From: Dipteris shenzhenensis
Taxonomy: Eukaryota > Polypodiophyta > Polypodiopsida > Gleicheniales
DNA: 64,000 nucleotides
Assembly (NCBI GenBank): GCA_047967505.1
Contig: CM106539.1
Strand: one strand, 5' to 3'
Below, one piece after another: positions 22,650-33,590 of this stretch. The notes beneath the pieces were generated by a model. The model made no database searches, was not told the origin of the DNA, and was given only the letters and a program-made list of their open reading frames with translations. The stretch's first letter is position 1. Each line of letters starts with the position of its first letter. The translations under genes and the position numbers were made by a program.

Positions 22650-25227
22650 AAGTAAATATTATTTTGAGAAAAGTAAATATTATGTTTATCTTAATTTATT
22701 TTGTGGACATGCTTTGAAGTAAATATTATTTCGAGAAAAGTACACTCTATCTCCTAATTCCTTTTACATGCTTTGAAATGATTTTGCATGCTCTTCAAGA
22801 TCACATATAAATTTATAAAGGAAAATAGGTTGAACATAACTCTGACATTGGTTTACAGCATACCTCTAACATTGATCTAACTCTAGCATGAAGCACACAA
22901 CTCCCACATTGATCTAATGCACCCATTTTCTAGAGCAATCCTTGTACCTTGAAAATACTAACCCCTTGATCGCCACTTGACTCTTTGAAATACTATTTGC
23001 AAGTCACAATGTTGACTCTAGCAGTCATGTGTACAATACTATCGATTTGGCATTGGGCAACATGTATCATTAAAAGATCTATGTTTTACCTATTTGTAGA
23101 AAACTAGGAGAGAAGAGGTGGGGAGTTTGATAAGCAACATTCATGCAACGTGGTAGGAGAAAGCAATGGAGGAGAACCATAACAATGAGATACTCCAACA
23201 CATCATGTATAGTATTGACTATCAACCTTACAAAATAAGGAGGCCCCTTGTGCTTCAAACCTTACACACAAGGCACCACCTTACTATATACGCTACCAAG
23301 TCCTATCCAATATCCACATGTTTGAATCACCTTGACTATCAAATCTTAGCACCCCCCTCAATATGAACTAAGAGAGAAGTATTGCACTACATCAAGTAAT
23401 ATAAAAAATGCGAGAAGCCTTTATCAATAGGCTTATTACAAAGTTTTGGATAATAAGGAGACATGGTACAAGGACTAGAGAAGCGTATTTGGTAAATAAT
23501 TGATTAAGGTTCCTTCTTCAGGACTCAGGAATGGTTAGGTCAATCTCTCTCATCCGTTGCCCTGGCCCTCGCAGATGCGCTATGGCGTCAAGCCTCGCCT
23601 TTGCCTCCATGGTTACTCTGCTCCATCAGCCAAAAGACTTGGTTGGACTAGTGTCCCACTGTGCCCAACCAATGTGAGTCCGTTGTTCGAGCATACACCC
23701 CTCCTGATCTCTGATCTCTGGGTGTCACATAAGGGGCTAATGCTCAAACTCCTCTCTGCCTCTGGGCGGAGCACGAATGAGACCCCTTGCTAGTTGCTAA
23801 GAGACCTTGTGGAGGCTCCTCATCAAGGGGGAATTGGTGCACTCTCTACTCAAGTGGTCATCTGTCCTTTTATGCATAGGGTGCTTCTTGAAGCGGTTCC
23901 TTTTTGTACTAAGAACAATGCTTCATTATAGTTCATGTGCTTGATGTAGATGCTCTAGTGGACTTACTTAACTTCTTCTCATCAAGAAGAGAAGAGATAA
24001 CACCCTCATGTATACGATTGTGTACATTTTTCAAGGCTGTGACCAAATTAGAGTATGATTTCGCCACATCATTGAGAAGCATGATGATTTCATTCTCCTC
24101 TTCAAGTGTAGCTATTAGTGATGCATTTTGGACCATAAGCCCCTTTGTGCAAAGGTAAAAAATGCCAATATCACTTTGAGGAATCTCAAGCGTAAAGCAC
24201 CATGTATTTTCCATCTTATCCCATTTTAGCAATGCTAGTTGTTTCAACTAACATCTACTTTGCTAGTTTCTGTGACAATGCTAGCTGTTTCAACTAACAT
24301 CTACTTTGCTAGTGAAGATAGAGATTACAATGCAATCTAATATGTTATTACAAGGCTTAATATGGAAAAAGATGCCAAGAATAGCCTAGAAGGCTTTTTA
24401 AGGATGAAAATGCCAAAAAAATATCTTCTGTGCTTGATGCTACATCATGGGTCTTCTGTCCATAACTGTTGTTGGCTTTTAGCTCAGTCATCCTTATGCC
24501 TTTCTGTAGTTATGTTAATTCTTGGTATAGCTACTAGCAGCTTGTCTATGCATCAAGTTCTGCATTTGTAGTCGTGTCCGTCTTCTATTCCTTTCATGAT
24601 TCATTGGGATGCTTTGAAGTGCAGGTCCTGTAGTTTCTTATTGTTGGCTACCTCTTGTTTGTGTAGGCTATAGGAGCGTCTGTAGCTTAGGTCGATGTAG
24701 TTCTACTTGATGTCCATCTAGTACATTGTAGACTGAGTCTTTGTAATATGCTTTTTATTGCATCTCCTATCTTGCTTTAGTTTTCTAGATTAAGCGATTT
24801 TCTCTTCCTAATAGAATAGGGAATGACTGAATTCGACGAGTAGAATAGTCTCTCATGGATTGTTTAGGACTCACTCATAGAATAGGATAGGAGAAGGACT
24901 AACTCTCTCTCAAATATCTCACAAGAAGATATGAATGAATGGAATAGATAGAAATCTCTCAACGGAATGAAAGAATGCTACTAAATAGAATCCCTCAATC
25001 TCAAGCTTTCACTCTCTCATAAGGATCGGAATGCCTAAACAGAAGGCAAGGTAGCTTTGATACCATGAACAAATATGGAGAGGGAGAGAAGAAGAGTGGA
25101 GATGAGGAGAGGGCACAGAGAGCACACCTCAAATGAATAATACTATACTAGATAACATTGAAAAGAATAAATATATACATATTCATTTACGGTTAGGGCT
25201 ACTGTTAGGTTTTCAATCCTATACTTT
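22650..25227 (-). mobile_element. Decayed copia-type LTR element, copy 2
   Basis: It is the counterpart of 2336-4262 on the minus strand. Its primer site is at 25054-25065 (TGGTATCAAAGC on the minus strand) and its LTR runs from 25066. The LTR is cut at about 25227, where it abuts a second LTR family. It contains a gag fragment at 23933-24247, longer than in copy 1. Extra blocks at about 23515-23835, 24245-24350 and 24585-24795 are absent from copy 1. Confidence 0.6.
23933..24247 (-). pseudogene. Copia-type gag fragment, longer copy
   Basis: The 104-codon frame contains SYSNLVTALKNV and EGVISSLLDEKK, as in copy 1, with an additional open N-terminal stretch. It lacks a proper zinc knuckle and has no downstream protease or integrase. 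Role and family are inferred from the pattern of copia gag C-termini. Confidence 0.45.
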
Positions 25228-26162
25228 ACCTGGATCGGCCATTGGCTGAGGCTGGTGGGTCTGGTTGGAGCCAATAGATTAGGCCTGGAGATGGGTTGGC
25301 CAAGGGGGCTGAATCCCTGGAACAAAGGCTAAAAAGGGCCTAGAAAATACCCTTATATAGGGCCCTGGTTGGGCTAGTAGGGGCAGCCAACCAGATCCGT
25401 TTTTTAGGGCAAGAAGAACTAACTAGGTCAGCCAGATCTAGGGGCCTGGGTCAGTAGGTTTTGCCACCCCCTTGGGGCCTATAAAAGTAGAGTCCTCGGG
25501 CCTCATTTCATATCCAGCAACCAGCAGTTGTAGGGCAGAAAGGAGCAACAGGAAGCCTACTCTCTGGGCCTATCTACAAGAGGTGAGAGAGTGCAAGAAG
25601 GGTTGCAGATTTAGCCAAGAATGGCTGGACCTTGGTAATCTTCTAGGGCAGCAAGGTGCTGAGATCATCATCACTTGGAGTAGCAGAAAAGTCCCATCAG
25701 AAAGGAGCAGCAGGAAGCTTGTCTTGGGCCTCATCATTGGAGGAGAAGAGAGCTAACAGTAGCTGCAGACTTAGCTAAGGATGTTGCCCACCTAGGCTGA
25801 GGAAGGTGGAAGGGATCTGGACAGAAAGTCTACTTACGCTCGAGCTGGAGCATGCAGGCTTGAGTATAGAGATAGCTGGCAGATAGGAGAAAGACCTTGT
25901 GGTAAGATCAGAGGACCACACCATTGATGGGACTCTGGATCTCTCTCTTTTGTATTGTGTCCATAGTTTTGGACAGAGATATATATTTTGATGGTTTCTC
26001 TATATGGCTGGTTCATTGTCTATTGTTGAGTCTGCACATCTATATTATGCACATTAAGTAAAAAAGTTTGTAATTCCACACCCCACATGCACACTGTGTG
26101 AGCTCCTGGGCATTACTATAAGTCTTCCTCTGTGTGTACCCTCTGTTGGGTCATTTCTAACA

Positions 26163-26174
26163 TGGTATCAGAGC
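26163..26174 (+). promoter_or_regulatory. Primer binding site, initiator tRNA-Met type
   Basis: TGGTATCAGAGC directly follows the LTR end CTAACA. Confidence 0.9.
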
Positions 26175-26731
26175 CCAAGTAGGAGGCTCATAGGTGTGGG
26201 AGCCTAAAGGCCCCTGGGACCTTGTTGAAGGACGACCCTAATTCAAAAGCTCTTGGGAATCGACTTTCACGACTGCAGGATTGTGCCCTTGTGAGGAGGA
26301 GGGTGACTCAGGTTCAGTCAGGTGTGTTTACAGTTCACGGTCCAGGTCATTTGGAGATGTACTTTTGTTGCAGACCTTGCCAAAGGAAGGTACGGCTTGA
26401 AACAGACCCTCAGAGCATGGTGCTTGGAAGACTCCAGGTTGTTCACTCATTATGAGGGGGACAACTGGAAGATCATGACGGCTGGATTGCTCAAGTTCAA
26501 AGCAGGAATGTGACGGAAGATGGTGGTGCCAGGAGGTGCTACCAAAGATGGACCTGTATACCAAGATGGTGTGTGGAAGCAGACCCAGACCTGGTGGAGG
26601 AGGAGCCACTCGATGAAAAGCCAGGAAAAGATTTTGACATCGAAGAGTTCGAAAGGACTATGACCAGGGAGTTACTGGAGCATCTTCATCGATGTGTTGG
26701 CATTGGGCCTGAATGTGTTGGTGAGAGGGGG

Positions 26732-27377
26732 AGTTGGAATGGTCACCTCTCCGTATGTAAGCCCCCAAATGAGGAGAGCGTGGGGGAGGGAGACCTAGGG
26801 CAGGATGTGCCCAAGAGAGAAGAAAGAGAGGGGGCTGCCACATGGGTAGCACCTCACATCAAAGAGACTAGCATGGTTGCCACAGACGGAATGTGTGGAA
26901 GGAGTAAAAGGCGAAGCAAGTCCTGGATCTAACCTGGTAGGAGGTCAGTCAGGGGCATCAGACATGGTACGGGATTGCACAGACAAAGGCGCCTATGTGG
27001 AGGGCATCTATGTGCAAATGGACAGCCTGCAATAGAGCCTATAGGTGGCGCAACCATGGAAGGGAGCAGCAGCACCTGGGTCAGCCATTGGCTGAGGATG
27101 GTGGGTCTGGTTGGAGCCAGCAGATCAGGCCTGTAGATGGGCTGGCCAGTGGGGCTGAATCCCTAGAACAAAGGCTGAAAAAGGGCCTAGAAAAGACCCT
27201 TATATAGGGCCCTGCTTGGGCTGGTAGCGACAGCCAACCAGGTCGGTTTTTTAGGGCAGGAAGAACTGACCAGGTCGGCTAAATCTAGGGGCCTGGTTTG
27301 GTAGGTTTTGCCAGCCCCTTGGGGCCTATAAAAGCAAAGGCCTCGGGCCTCATTTCATATCCAGCAACTAGTAGTTC
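26732..27377 (+). repeat. 3' LTR, truncated
   Basis: It starts AGTTGGAATGG where the solo copy has TGTTGGAATGG, and is preceded by the purine tract GTGAGAGGGGG. Similarity to the solo LTR stops after the stretch CATATCCAGCAAC. The right half is missing. Confidence 0.8.
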
Positions 27378-28499
27378 CAGAGTTTGTCGTGAATGACGTG
27401 GAGCCCGTCATGGAGCCGGTTGGAGCTATCTGCTGGTTGTTGGCGCCTGGCTTGCAGTGTGCATGGAGGCAGAGAAGACGATGAAGGAGCTGGGCCACCA
27501 GAGGGATAAAGGCTGCTGAGAAGCCTCTTTCTTTGCCGAGAGCTAGCTCGTTGTTGTGTTGGAGCTTGGTACTTGGCCATCTCTAAGCAGGTGTTCATGG
27601 CACCTCGTATGGTCGACCGTGTGTGGTGGAGGCGTAGCTGTCGAATTGTTCATTTGCATGGAGGCTTGCTTTGAAGCAAGTCGGTGTAGAGCCTTCATTG
27701 CAGTCTTGTGAGCTGGTGTCTGTAGTGGAGTTGTTGTTTGGAGGGTCACCGGATACTCTGATCTTTGGAGCTTTGGAGCTGTGGAGGGTCATCGATTCTC
27801 GTTTGTCATGGAAGGCTGTGTCGCCTCTCGGTGGGGACGAAGGTAGAGCCGCATAGAGCCGCTATGTACCATGTTGGTGAAGCTCTCAAGATCTTGGCTG
27901 ATGAGCATCCTGTGCTACTTGGTGAACCTGTGTTGCAGTTGTAATGAAGCTGTTGCAGTGGTGGTTGAGCTCTAGGTTGTGTTAGAGGAGCGAGGTGGCT
28001 GTTGAAGGAGTTTTCATGTTGTTGGATCTGGTCGTTGCCTTGTTGATGGAGGCCGCCATGATTATAGAGGTTGTCAAGAGACGAGTCACTCTAGTCGAGT
28101 GGAGACATCGCTTTCACTACGAGTTGCAGGAGTTGTTTGCTAAGCATTGAGTTGCTTGCAGGTCGAGGGAGTCGGTTGTTAGTTTTTTGGGATCTTGCAA
28201 GATTGCTTTGTCGAGGGCTGATTTGCATGTGATCTTTGTATAAGGTCGTTCTCTAAAATAACCTCACTAGTTGCATGCCTCCATCCTGCTACTTGCAAAC
28301 TCGAAAAGCCTGCCCAAGCTGGAGAATGAGAGCAGCAGCGTTGAAGCTAGCTACAGCTAGCCTTCTCCTTCCTATCTAAATAGATTGTATCATGTAGGAT
28401 TGCAGCCTGCACTACTGTAGATGTGCCTTAGAGTTGTAGTTTCCTTCTGTGTCGAAGTTGACAACTGCTAGAGAGTGTCTCTCTCAAAGCTCTCAAAAA
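27378..28499. other. No gene recognised; probably retroelement-derived
   Basis: GT-rich sequence without a supported frame. It lies between a truncated LTR and the leader of a minus-strand copia-like element, so it is probably transposon debris, but no motif proves this. Confidence 0.35.
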
Positions 28500-28742
28500 T
28501 CTTACAAGACCTTTCTCTCTTTCACACAAAGAAGTAAGGAAAGAAATCTATCTCTTACTTGAAACCAAATCTCTCAAAGAATGAAAATTATGGACAAAAA
28601 TCTAAAGAACTCTCTCAGGATGAAAGCTCACAAGAAGAGCTCTCTCAATCTTCAACTCTCTCAAACTCTAAAGATCGAATGCCTCAACGAAGGGCTTATT
28701 GCCTCGACAACATGCAAGGGCTCAAAGGAGTGTAGAAGATAG
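28500..28742 (-). mobile_element. Leader and 3' end of an interrupted copia-type LTR
   Basis: On the minus strand this aligns with the leader of the copia remnant at 3885-4092: the stretch GAGGCATTCGATC corresponds to CAGGCATTCCGATC there. The LTR 3' end appears to be 28713 (reading CCTTGCA), followed by TGTTGTCGAGGC in the primer-site position. Only 30 bp of LTR remain (28713-28742) before the inverted repeat at 28743. The other half lies at 50646-50760. Confidence 0.5.
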
Positions 28743-28768
28743 AACACCTATTTCATTAATTTTGGACT
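28743..28768 (+). repeat. Left terminal inverted repeat, 26 bp
   Basis: Exact reverse complement of 50616-50641. It begins AACACCTATTTCATTA and ends TTGGACT. Confidence 0.8.
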
Positions 28769-29055
28769 CTTGCACTGTCCAAATTCATTTTGTGAGATAA
28801 TTTTGGATAAAACATTTCAAAAAAAGAGGCTCTTATAAAACAAAACATTGAGTCAAAAAGAAGATTTAAAAAAATCAAATTAGAAAAAATGACGTGAGAT
28901 GTTAAAAATAGAGTACATCACATTGTTAAAAGAGACAAAAAAGTAAGATTTTAAAAAATCAAATTAGAAAAAATGGCGTGACATGTTATGAAAACTAGAG
29001 TACATTTCAAAAAGAGCACATCACATTTGTAAAGAAGTAGATCATATTACTCAAA

Positions 29056-29251
29056 GCCATATGGTGTCAAAAAACACCTTAATACAGTCTCTCTTAACAT
29101 CATCTTAACATCACATTTGTACAAGAAGTAGATCATATTACTCAAAGCCATATGGTGTCAAAAAACACCTTAATACAAAGCCATATGGTGTCAAAAAACA
29201 CCTTAATACAAAGCCATATGGTGTCAAAAAACACCTTAATACAGTCTCTCT
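29056..29251. repeat. Tandem ~34-bp hairpin repeats
   Basis: Four copies of a unit containing CCATATGGTGTCAAAAAA then CACC. Within each, GGTGT and ACACC form a small stem around an A-rich loop. The array sits just beyond the 3' end of the minus-strand frame at 29261-29713. A role in 3' end formation is possible but unproven. Confidence 0.7.
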
Positions 29252-29260
29252 TATCTAAGT

Positions 29261-29713
29261 CTAGAAGATCTCATCATTGGTCTCTCTTATCTTCTCAACA
29301 ACCCAATTCTTCACTGCCTCCATAGCTGTATCCTCAACATAATTACATGCGAAGAAGAAGTTTAAGCAATCACAAATTGTTTCTTTATAATTTCTCTGAG
29401 AGGCTCTTATTGTTCTCTCAGCATCCGCATCAAATCGCCCATGACGGGAGCTACGATAACGCAGGTTACTTAAGAAGTCTAATAGATCTTGTCGTGCTTT
29501 TATCATACGTCTTAGAAGTCTTTCATTGTCTGCTATCTTGAGAGTCTCCTCCCTCTCTGCGTGCCTTTGTGCAGCAAATTCCTCTCTCTCCATGTGTGTC
29601 AAAGGAGAACCTTGTCGAATTCTAGCCTCTCTCTGTGCTCCTTGGTCAGCAATCCATTCTTTGAGATTGTTAATTCCGAACTCCACATCTTCGACAATGC
29701 CAAGGACATCCAT
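29261..29713 (-). CDS. Coiled-coil hypothetical protein, 150 aa
   Basis: An intact frame with an ATG start and no internal stop. The protein is rich in Arg, Glu and Ala, with a long predicted helical or coiled-coil stretch at about residues 20-115 (for example HAEREETLKIADNERLLRR). It ends NWVVEKIRETNDEIF. I do not recognise the family. It lies inside the 21.9 kb unit, on the same strand as and downstream of the Ulp1-like modules, and could be a separate small gene or a last exon of the composite gene. Unlike its upstream neighbours it shows no disabling change. Confidence 0.45.
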   Translation of the reverse strand: MDVLGIVEDVEFGINNLKEWIADQGAQREARIRQGSPLTHMEREEFAAQRHAEREETLKIADNERLLRRMIKARQDLLDFLSNLRYRSSRHGRFDADAERTIRASQRNYKETICDCLNFFFACNYVEDTAMEAVKNWVVEKIRETNDEIF

Positions 29714-29744
29714 GGGTGGGGAGATGATAAAGAAAGGGAGATGG

Positions 29745-30310
29745 ACTACGATGCAAGAAAGAAGAGAGTGTCTGCGGAAGAACTAGGATAGGAGATGATA
29801 AAGAAAGGGAGATGGACTATGATGCAAGAAAGAAGAGAGTGTCTACGGAAGAACTAGGATAGAAGAATACTTGGTTATCAGGATGGATGAAAGAAGACTC
29901 TGAGAGTGTTTGCGGAAGGACTAGGATAGAAGAATACAAGAAGAATACAAGTTAATGAGAAGCACTAGGATGCAAGAAAGAAGAGAGTGTCTGCGGAAGA
30001 ACTAGGATAGAAGAATACTTGGTTATCAGGATGGATGAAAGAAGACTCTGAGAGTGTTTGCGGAAGGACTAGGATAGAAGAATACAAGAAGAATACAAGT
30101 TAATGAGAAGCACTAGGATGGATGAAAGAAGAGAGTGTTTGTGGAAGAGCTAGGATAGAAGAATACTTGGTTATCAGGATGGATGAAAGAAGACTCTGAG
30201 AGTGTTTGCGGAAGGACTAGGATAGAAGAATACAAGTTACTCATAAGGACTAGGATGTAAGAAATAAGAGAGTGTTTGTGGAAGGACTAGGATGGAAGAA
30301 TACAAGTGCA
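29745..30310. repeat. Nested tandem repeats, ~145-150 bp units
   Basis: Blocks with GGATGGATGAAAGAAGA, GTGTTTGCGGAAGGACTAGG and AGAAGAATACAAG recur three to four times with internal variation. The frames reading through them follow the repeat and are not credible genes. Confidence 0.8.
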
Positions 30311-30500
30311 CTAAGGCACGATGTGTTCACTACGATAAGGATAAGGGTTGGAATAAAGTGAGTGGCATGATGTGTTCACTATGATAAGGGTTGGAATAAA
30401 GCGAAACTTTAAGTGAGTGGAGATGATAAGGATAAGGGTTGGAATAAAGTGAGAGAAGCATTGCGAATGCTCTACTTTAAGTGAGTGGAGACTGTCCAAC
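30311..30500. repeat. Short tandem repeats (GATAAGGGTTGGAATAAAG)
   Basis: Three copies of the GATAAGGGTTGGAATAAAG core separated by related spacers. Confidence 0.7.
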
Positions 30501-30506
30501 TGAATA

Positions 30507-30830
30507 AAATTCTCATCACACAAGGATTTATTTCCAAATAATCACATCATCACACATTCATATCATAAAATTGTGTGCATGAAGAAATATATTACAAATA
30601 TTACATCATCACATATTCATATCAAAATTCTCATCACACAAGGATTTATTTCCAAATAATCACATCATCACACATTCATATCATAAAATTGTGTGCATGA
30701 AATAAATATATTACAAATATTACATCATCACATATTCATATCAAAATTCTCATCACACAAGGATTTATTTCCAAATAATCACATCATCACACATTCATAT
30801 CATAAAATTGTATGCATAAAGAAATTATAT
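30507..30830. repeat. 118-119 bp tandem triplication
   Basis: AATTCTCATCACACAAGG recurs at about 30508, 30626 and 30745 with nearly identical sequence between. The last unit is partial. Confidence 0.9.
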
Positions 30831-30915
30831 AAATATCATAATTATGCCACTTAAGTAATAAGTCACAAATTGGTGTATAATCAACAAAAACTACAAACAC
30901 AACATCATACATGCA

Positions 30916-31933
30916 TCACAACTCTTGTGATGCTTTTAGTGGAGACTGTGGCAACTCTTCGGATGCTTCCAATGGAGCCTGTGGTGCTGTAGATGTACAC
31001 TCGGTCTCTACTTCTTCTGTAGTATGTAATGCTTTCGAAGTAGACTCAGTATCCTCTTCCTTAAATGCAAGCAGAGGCGGTGGCAACTCTTCTGATGCTT
31101 CCAGTGGAGGCTGTGGTGTTGTAGGTGTACATTGGGTCTCTACTTCTTCTATAGTGTGCAGTGCTTTCATAGTAGACTCAGTCTCCTCTTCCTTAAAGGG
31201 AAGCTCTGGTATTGCTTCAGTTGCACGTTGTATTCTAATGGCAGCAATTAGGTCTCGAATGATTTCAGCCCTAAACAATTGTATATCCTCCTCTCCACCC
31301 ACAACTATGCCCATCTTCCTGCTCTACTACTAAATGCTTTTGTAAGTCTACCGAGTCTTTGTACTGTCCTGTTTCTCTGATAGCAGATACCAACTTCTCA
31401 ATCGACCTGCTCATCGTGACATATTAAAAAAACTTAGTGTATCTATCACATAAGGTACATAATATAGAAGTAACAACAGATTAATAGAATACTTACGTTT
31501 GCACTGAGCCATGAAAGCCTGCAATCGAGTTAACAAACCAACAATAGTTATCTTCAAGGTTCCAAACCACCAGACTCCAATGTTCCCTACATGAATAATT
31601 AAGAACCATTATTATTTAACACAATGTTGCCAGTATAAGATGAAAATAAAGGTTGCCATGATACTTACATCTCATGATATGCCATAAATAGGACTCGCAC
31701 ACCATGTAAATGTAAAGGCTGTAATAATTTACAAACATCGGCTATTGTCTTTCTGCTATCGCTAAGTATAGGAGAAAGGAGGGAATCCAACATATACACA
31801 CGATTTTGTACGACTCTACCAAATCGTGAGATAACTATACTGCACCAACAAATAAATGAATATTAGCTTATTAGCTTATTAGATTTAATCAAAATATTGA
31901 ATTATCAAGTAGAGAAAAAGTTTGTATCAAACC
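30916..31933 (-). pseudogene. Ulp1-like (C48) peptidase module 3 with Glu-rich tail
   Basis: Exons: N-part shared with module 2 (ending 31933), 31669-31839, 31497-31586, and 31406 to 30916. The second exon encodes VYMLDSLLSPILSD and related text. The third has the catalytic-His motif MEHWSLVVWN and WFVNSIAG. The fourth has the Gln/Cys motif EQEDGHSCGWR. Just after the Cys motif about 20 codons present in module 1 are deleted and the frame shifts, so the module is broken. The frame resuming at 31314 ends in two ~50-aa acidic repeats with the shared core EEVET and PLEASEELP. The family cleaves SUMO or similar modifiers. Plant MULE and CACTA transposons are known to carry Ulp1 domains. Confidence 0.6.
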
Positions 31934-33137
31934 TGAGAATGGCCATCATAACGTTGTTATTGACCTCATTTGAAGCTCTAGAGAGAATTGAAATCTCCTC
32001 TCCCCCAAATTCAAGATACTGAGGTCTATGTTGAATCATAACCCTAACATTAAAAGAGCTTCCCAATTCTTTTAATGAAGCCATGTTTGTAGAGTTGAGG
32101 TCATCTATCCTCTTTGACTCTTTGATGGCATTCATTTCGCAATCAATGATTGCTCGAATGGTACATGTTATAAATGCATAGAGATGCAAATCCGTATATG
32201 TTGATAGTGTGGTGTCATTTTGCATCTCAAAAATATGACCAAGTACCAAAAAGCAATTGTAGCCCACCCTCCATCCACAATTATAGATGTGGCTATTATC
32301 TTGATGTGATACCTGACATGTTATATACTCTATTTGTTGTGCCAAGCACATTGCCGCATTACTATGTCGATAGCATCTACTAATTTTCGAGCTGATCTGC
32401 ATATCAAAACATATAACAACAGTGAATATGTGCATTGCATATCAATCTACATGTCAAGAAGTGACAAGTGTAGTCTATACTTTAACACATTGCCATGGAC
32501 GGATGTCATTGAGTTTGCAAAGAAGCACTTCTTCGCAAGGATGTCCACGACTACCAGACTCCAATGTGAGCTGCATTATCAATAAAGAATAATTACTGTG
32601 TTTGAGACAATTCTAGCAATGCAATAGAAAAAACAAGTAGGGTTTGATGCTTACTTCTCATAATATGCTGTAAAAATAACTCGTGCGTCATTCATAGGAA
32701 TGTGCTTCAACCACTTGCAAACATTCTCTATGGTTTCTTCTTTGTTGCTAAGCACTTCCGAAATACGAGGATCGAGCATATATGAAACGCTTTGTATATT
32801 TTGCGGAAAATTTGCTATAACATTACTATATTAAAAAAAAAGTATTAGCTTCTTGGGTTTAATCAAAATAAGCAAAGTATAAAGCCAAGGAAAAGGCTGC
32901 ATCAAACCTGAGGATGGTTGTAATGACTTTGACATTAACCTCATTCTTAGGATTCAAGAGGATTGAAATCTCTTCTTCACCAAATTCAAAAAAATGAGGT
33001 TGTTGTCGAATTAACAACATACAAGTGAATGAACTTCCAATCTGCTCCAATAGATTCATATTTTTATGACTCATCTTATTGAGGGAGTAGTCTACATCGT
33101 ATTCTTCTTCACTTGCTATGTCCTCCACATCCTCCTT
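31934..33137 (-). pseudogene. Ulp1-like (C48) peptidase module 2
   Basis: Exons with GT-AG borders: 32908-33137 (acidic N-part, FEFGEEEISILL), 32655-32825 (YMLDPRISEVLS), 32481-32570 (NSHWSLVVVD, then CFFANSM) and 32396 leftward (HQDNSHIYNCGWRVGYN). The exon plan matches modules 1 and 3. The catalytic His, Gln and Cys motifs are present, and Asn takes the usual Asp position. In the last exon the start of the module (SARKLVDAID) and the Cys motif lie in different frames, so a frameshift has inactivated it. The same last exon runs on into the N-part of module 3, so the modules were joined in one gene. Confidence 0.65.
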
Positions 33138-33590
33138 CTGCCATAAAAATATAAAAAAGTTATGCGATGTACACATCCCAAATAAAGGCTTAAACAAGCA
33201 GATAAGGTTTCATACATGCTTTCATTAGTGTAAGTCTCTCCTCTGCTTGGAGCAAAAATTTAAAAAGGTTTCATACACGCTTTCATTAGAGTGAGTCTCT
33301 CCTTCTCTTGGATGAAAAATTTAAAAAGTTATGAGATTTACACATCCCAAATAAAAATAATGGTTTAAATAATCATAGAAGTATAAAGATAGCATGCTTT
33401 CATTAGACAAGTTATGAGATTTACACATCCCAAATAAAATTAATGGTTTAAATAATCATAAAAGTATAAAGATAGCATGCTTTCATTAGACTCATTCTCT
33501 TCTCCTTTTGGAAGAAAATATAAAAAAGTTATGAGATTTATACATCCCAATTAAAGGCTGGAACAAGCATACAAGTATAAAGATAAGGTT

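Larger units (their letters stand above)
25228..27377 (+). mobile_element. Truncated non-autonomous LTR element of the 8161 family
   Basis: A 5'-truncated left LTR (25228-26162) ends TTTCTAACA. It is followed by the primer site TGGTATCAGAGC (26163-26174), 557 further internal bases, a purine tract (26721-26731) and a right LTR from 26732 that stops at about 27377. The internal region is too short for gag-pol, and its small frames show no protein-family motif. It shows the internal structure missing from the solo LTR at 8161-9384. Confidence 0.85.

Noticed and set aside
29056-29251. Possible CRISPR-like array
   Set aside because: Plant nuclear sequence; units are tandem without unique spacers.
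30911-31333. Ser/Gly/Val-rich plus-strand frame of 140 codons
   Set aside because: Antisense shadow of the acidic repeat tail of the Ulp1-like gene, which has splice and motif support on the minus strand.
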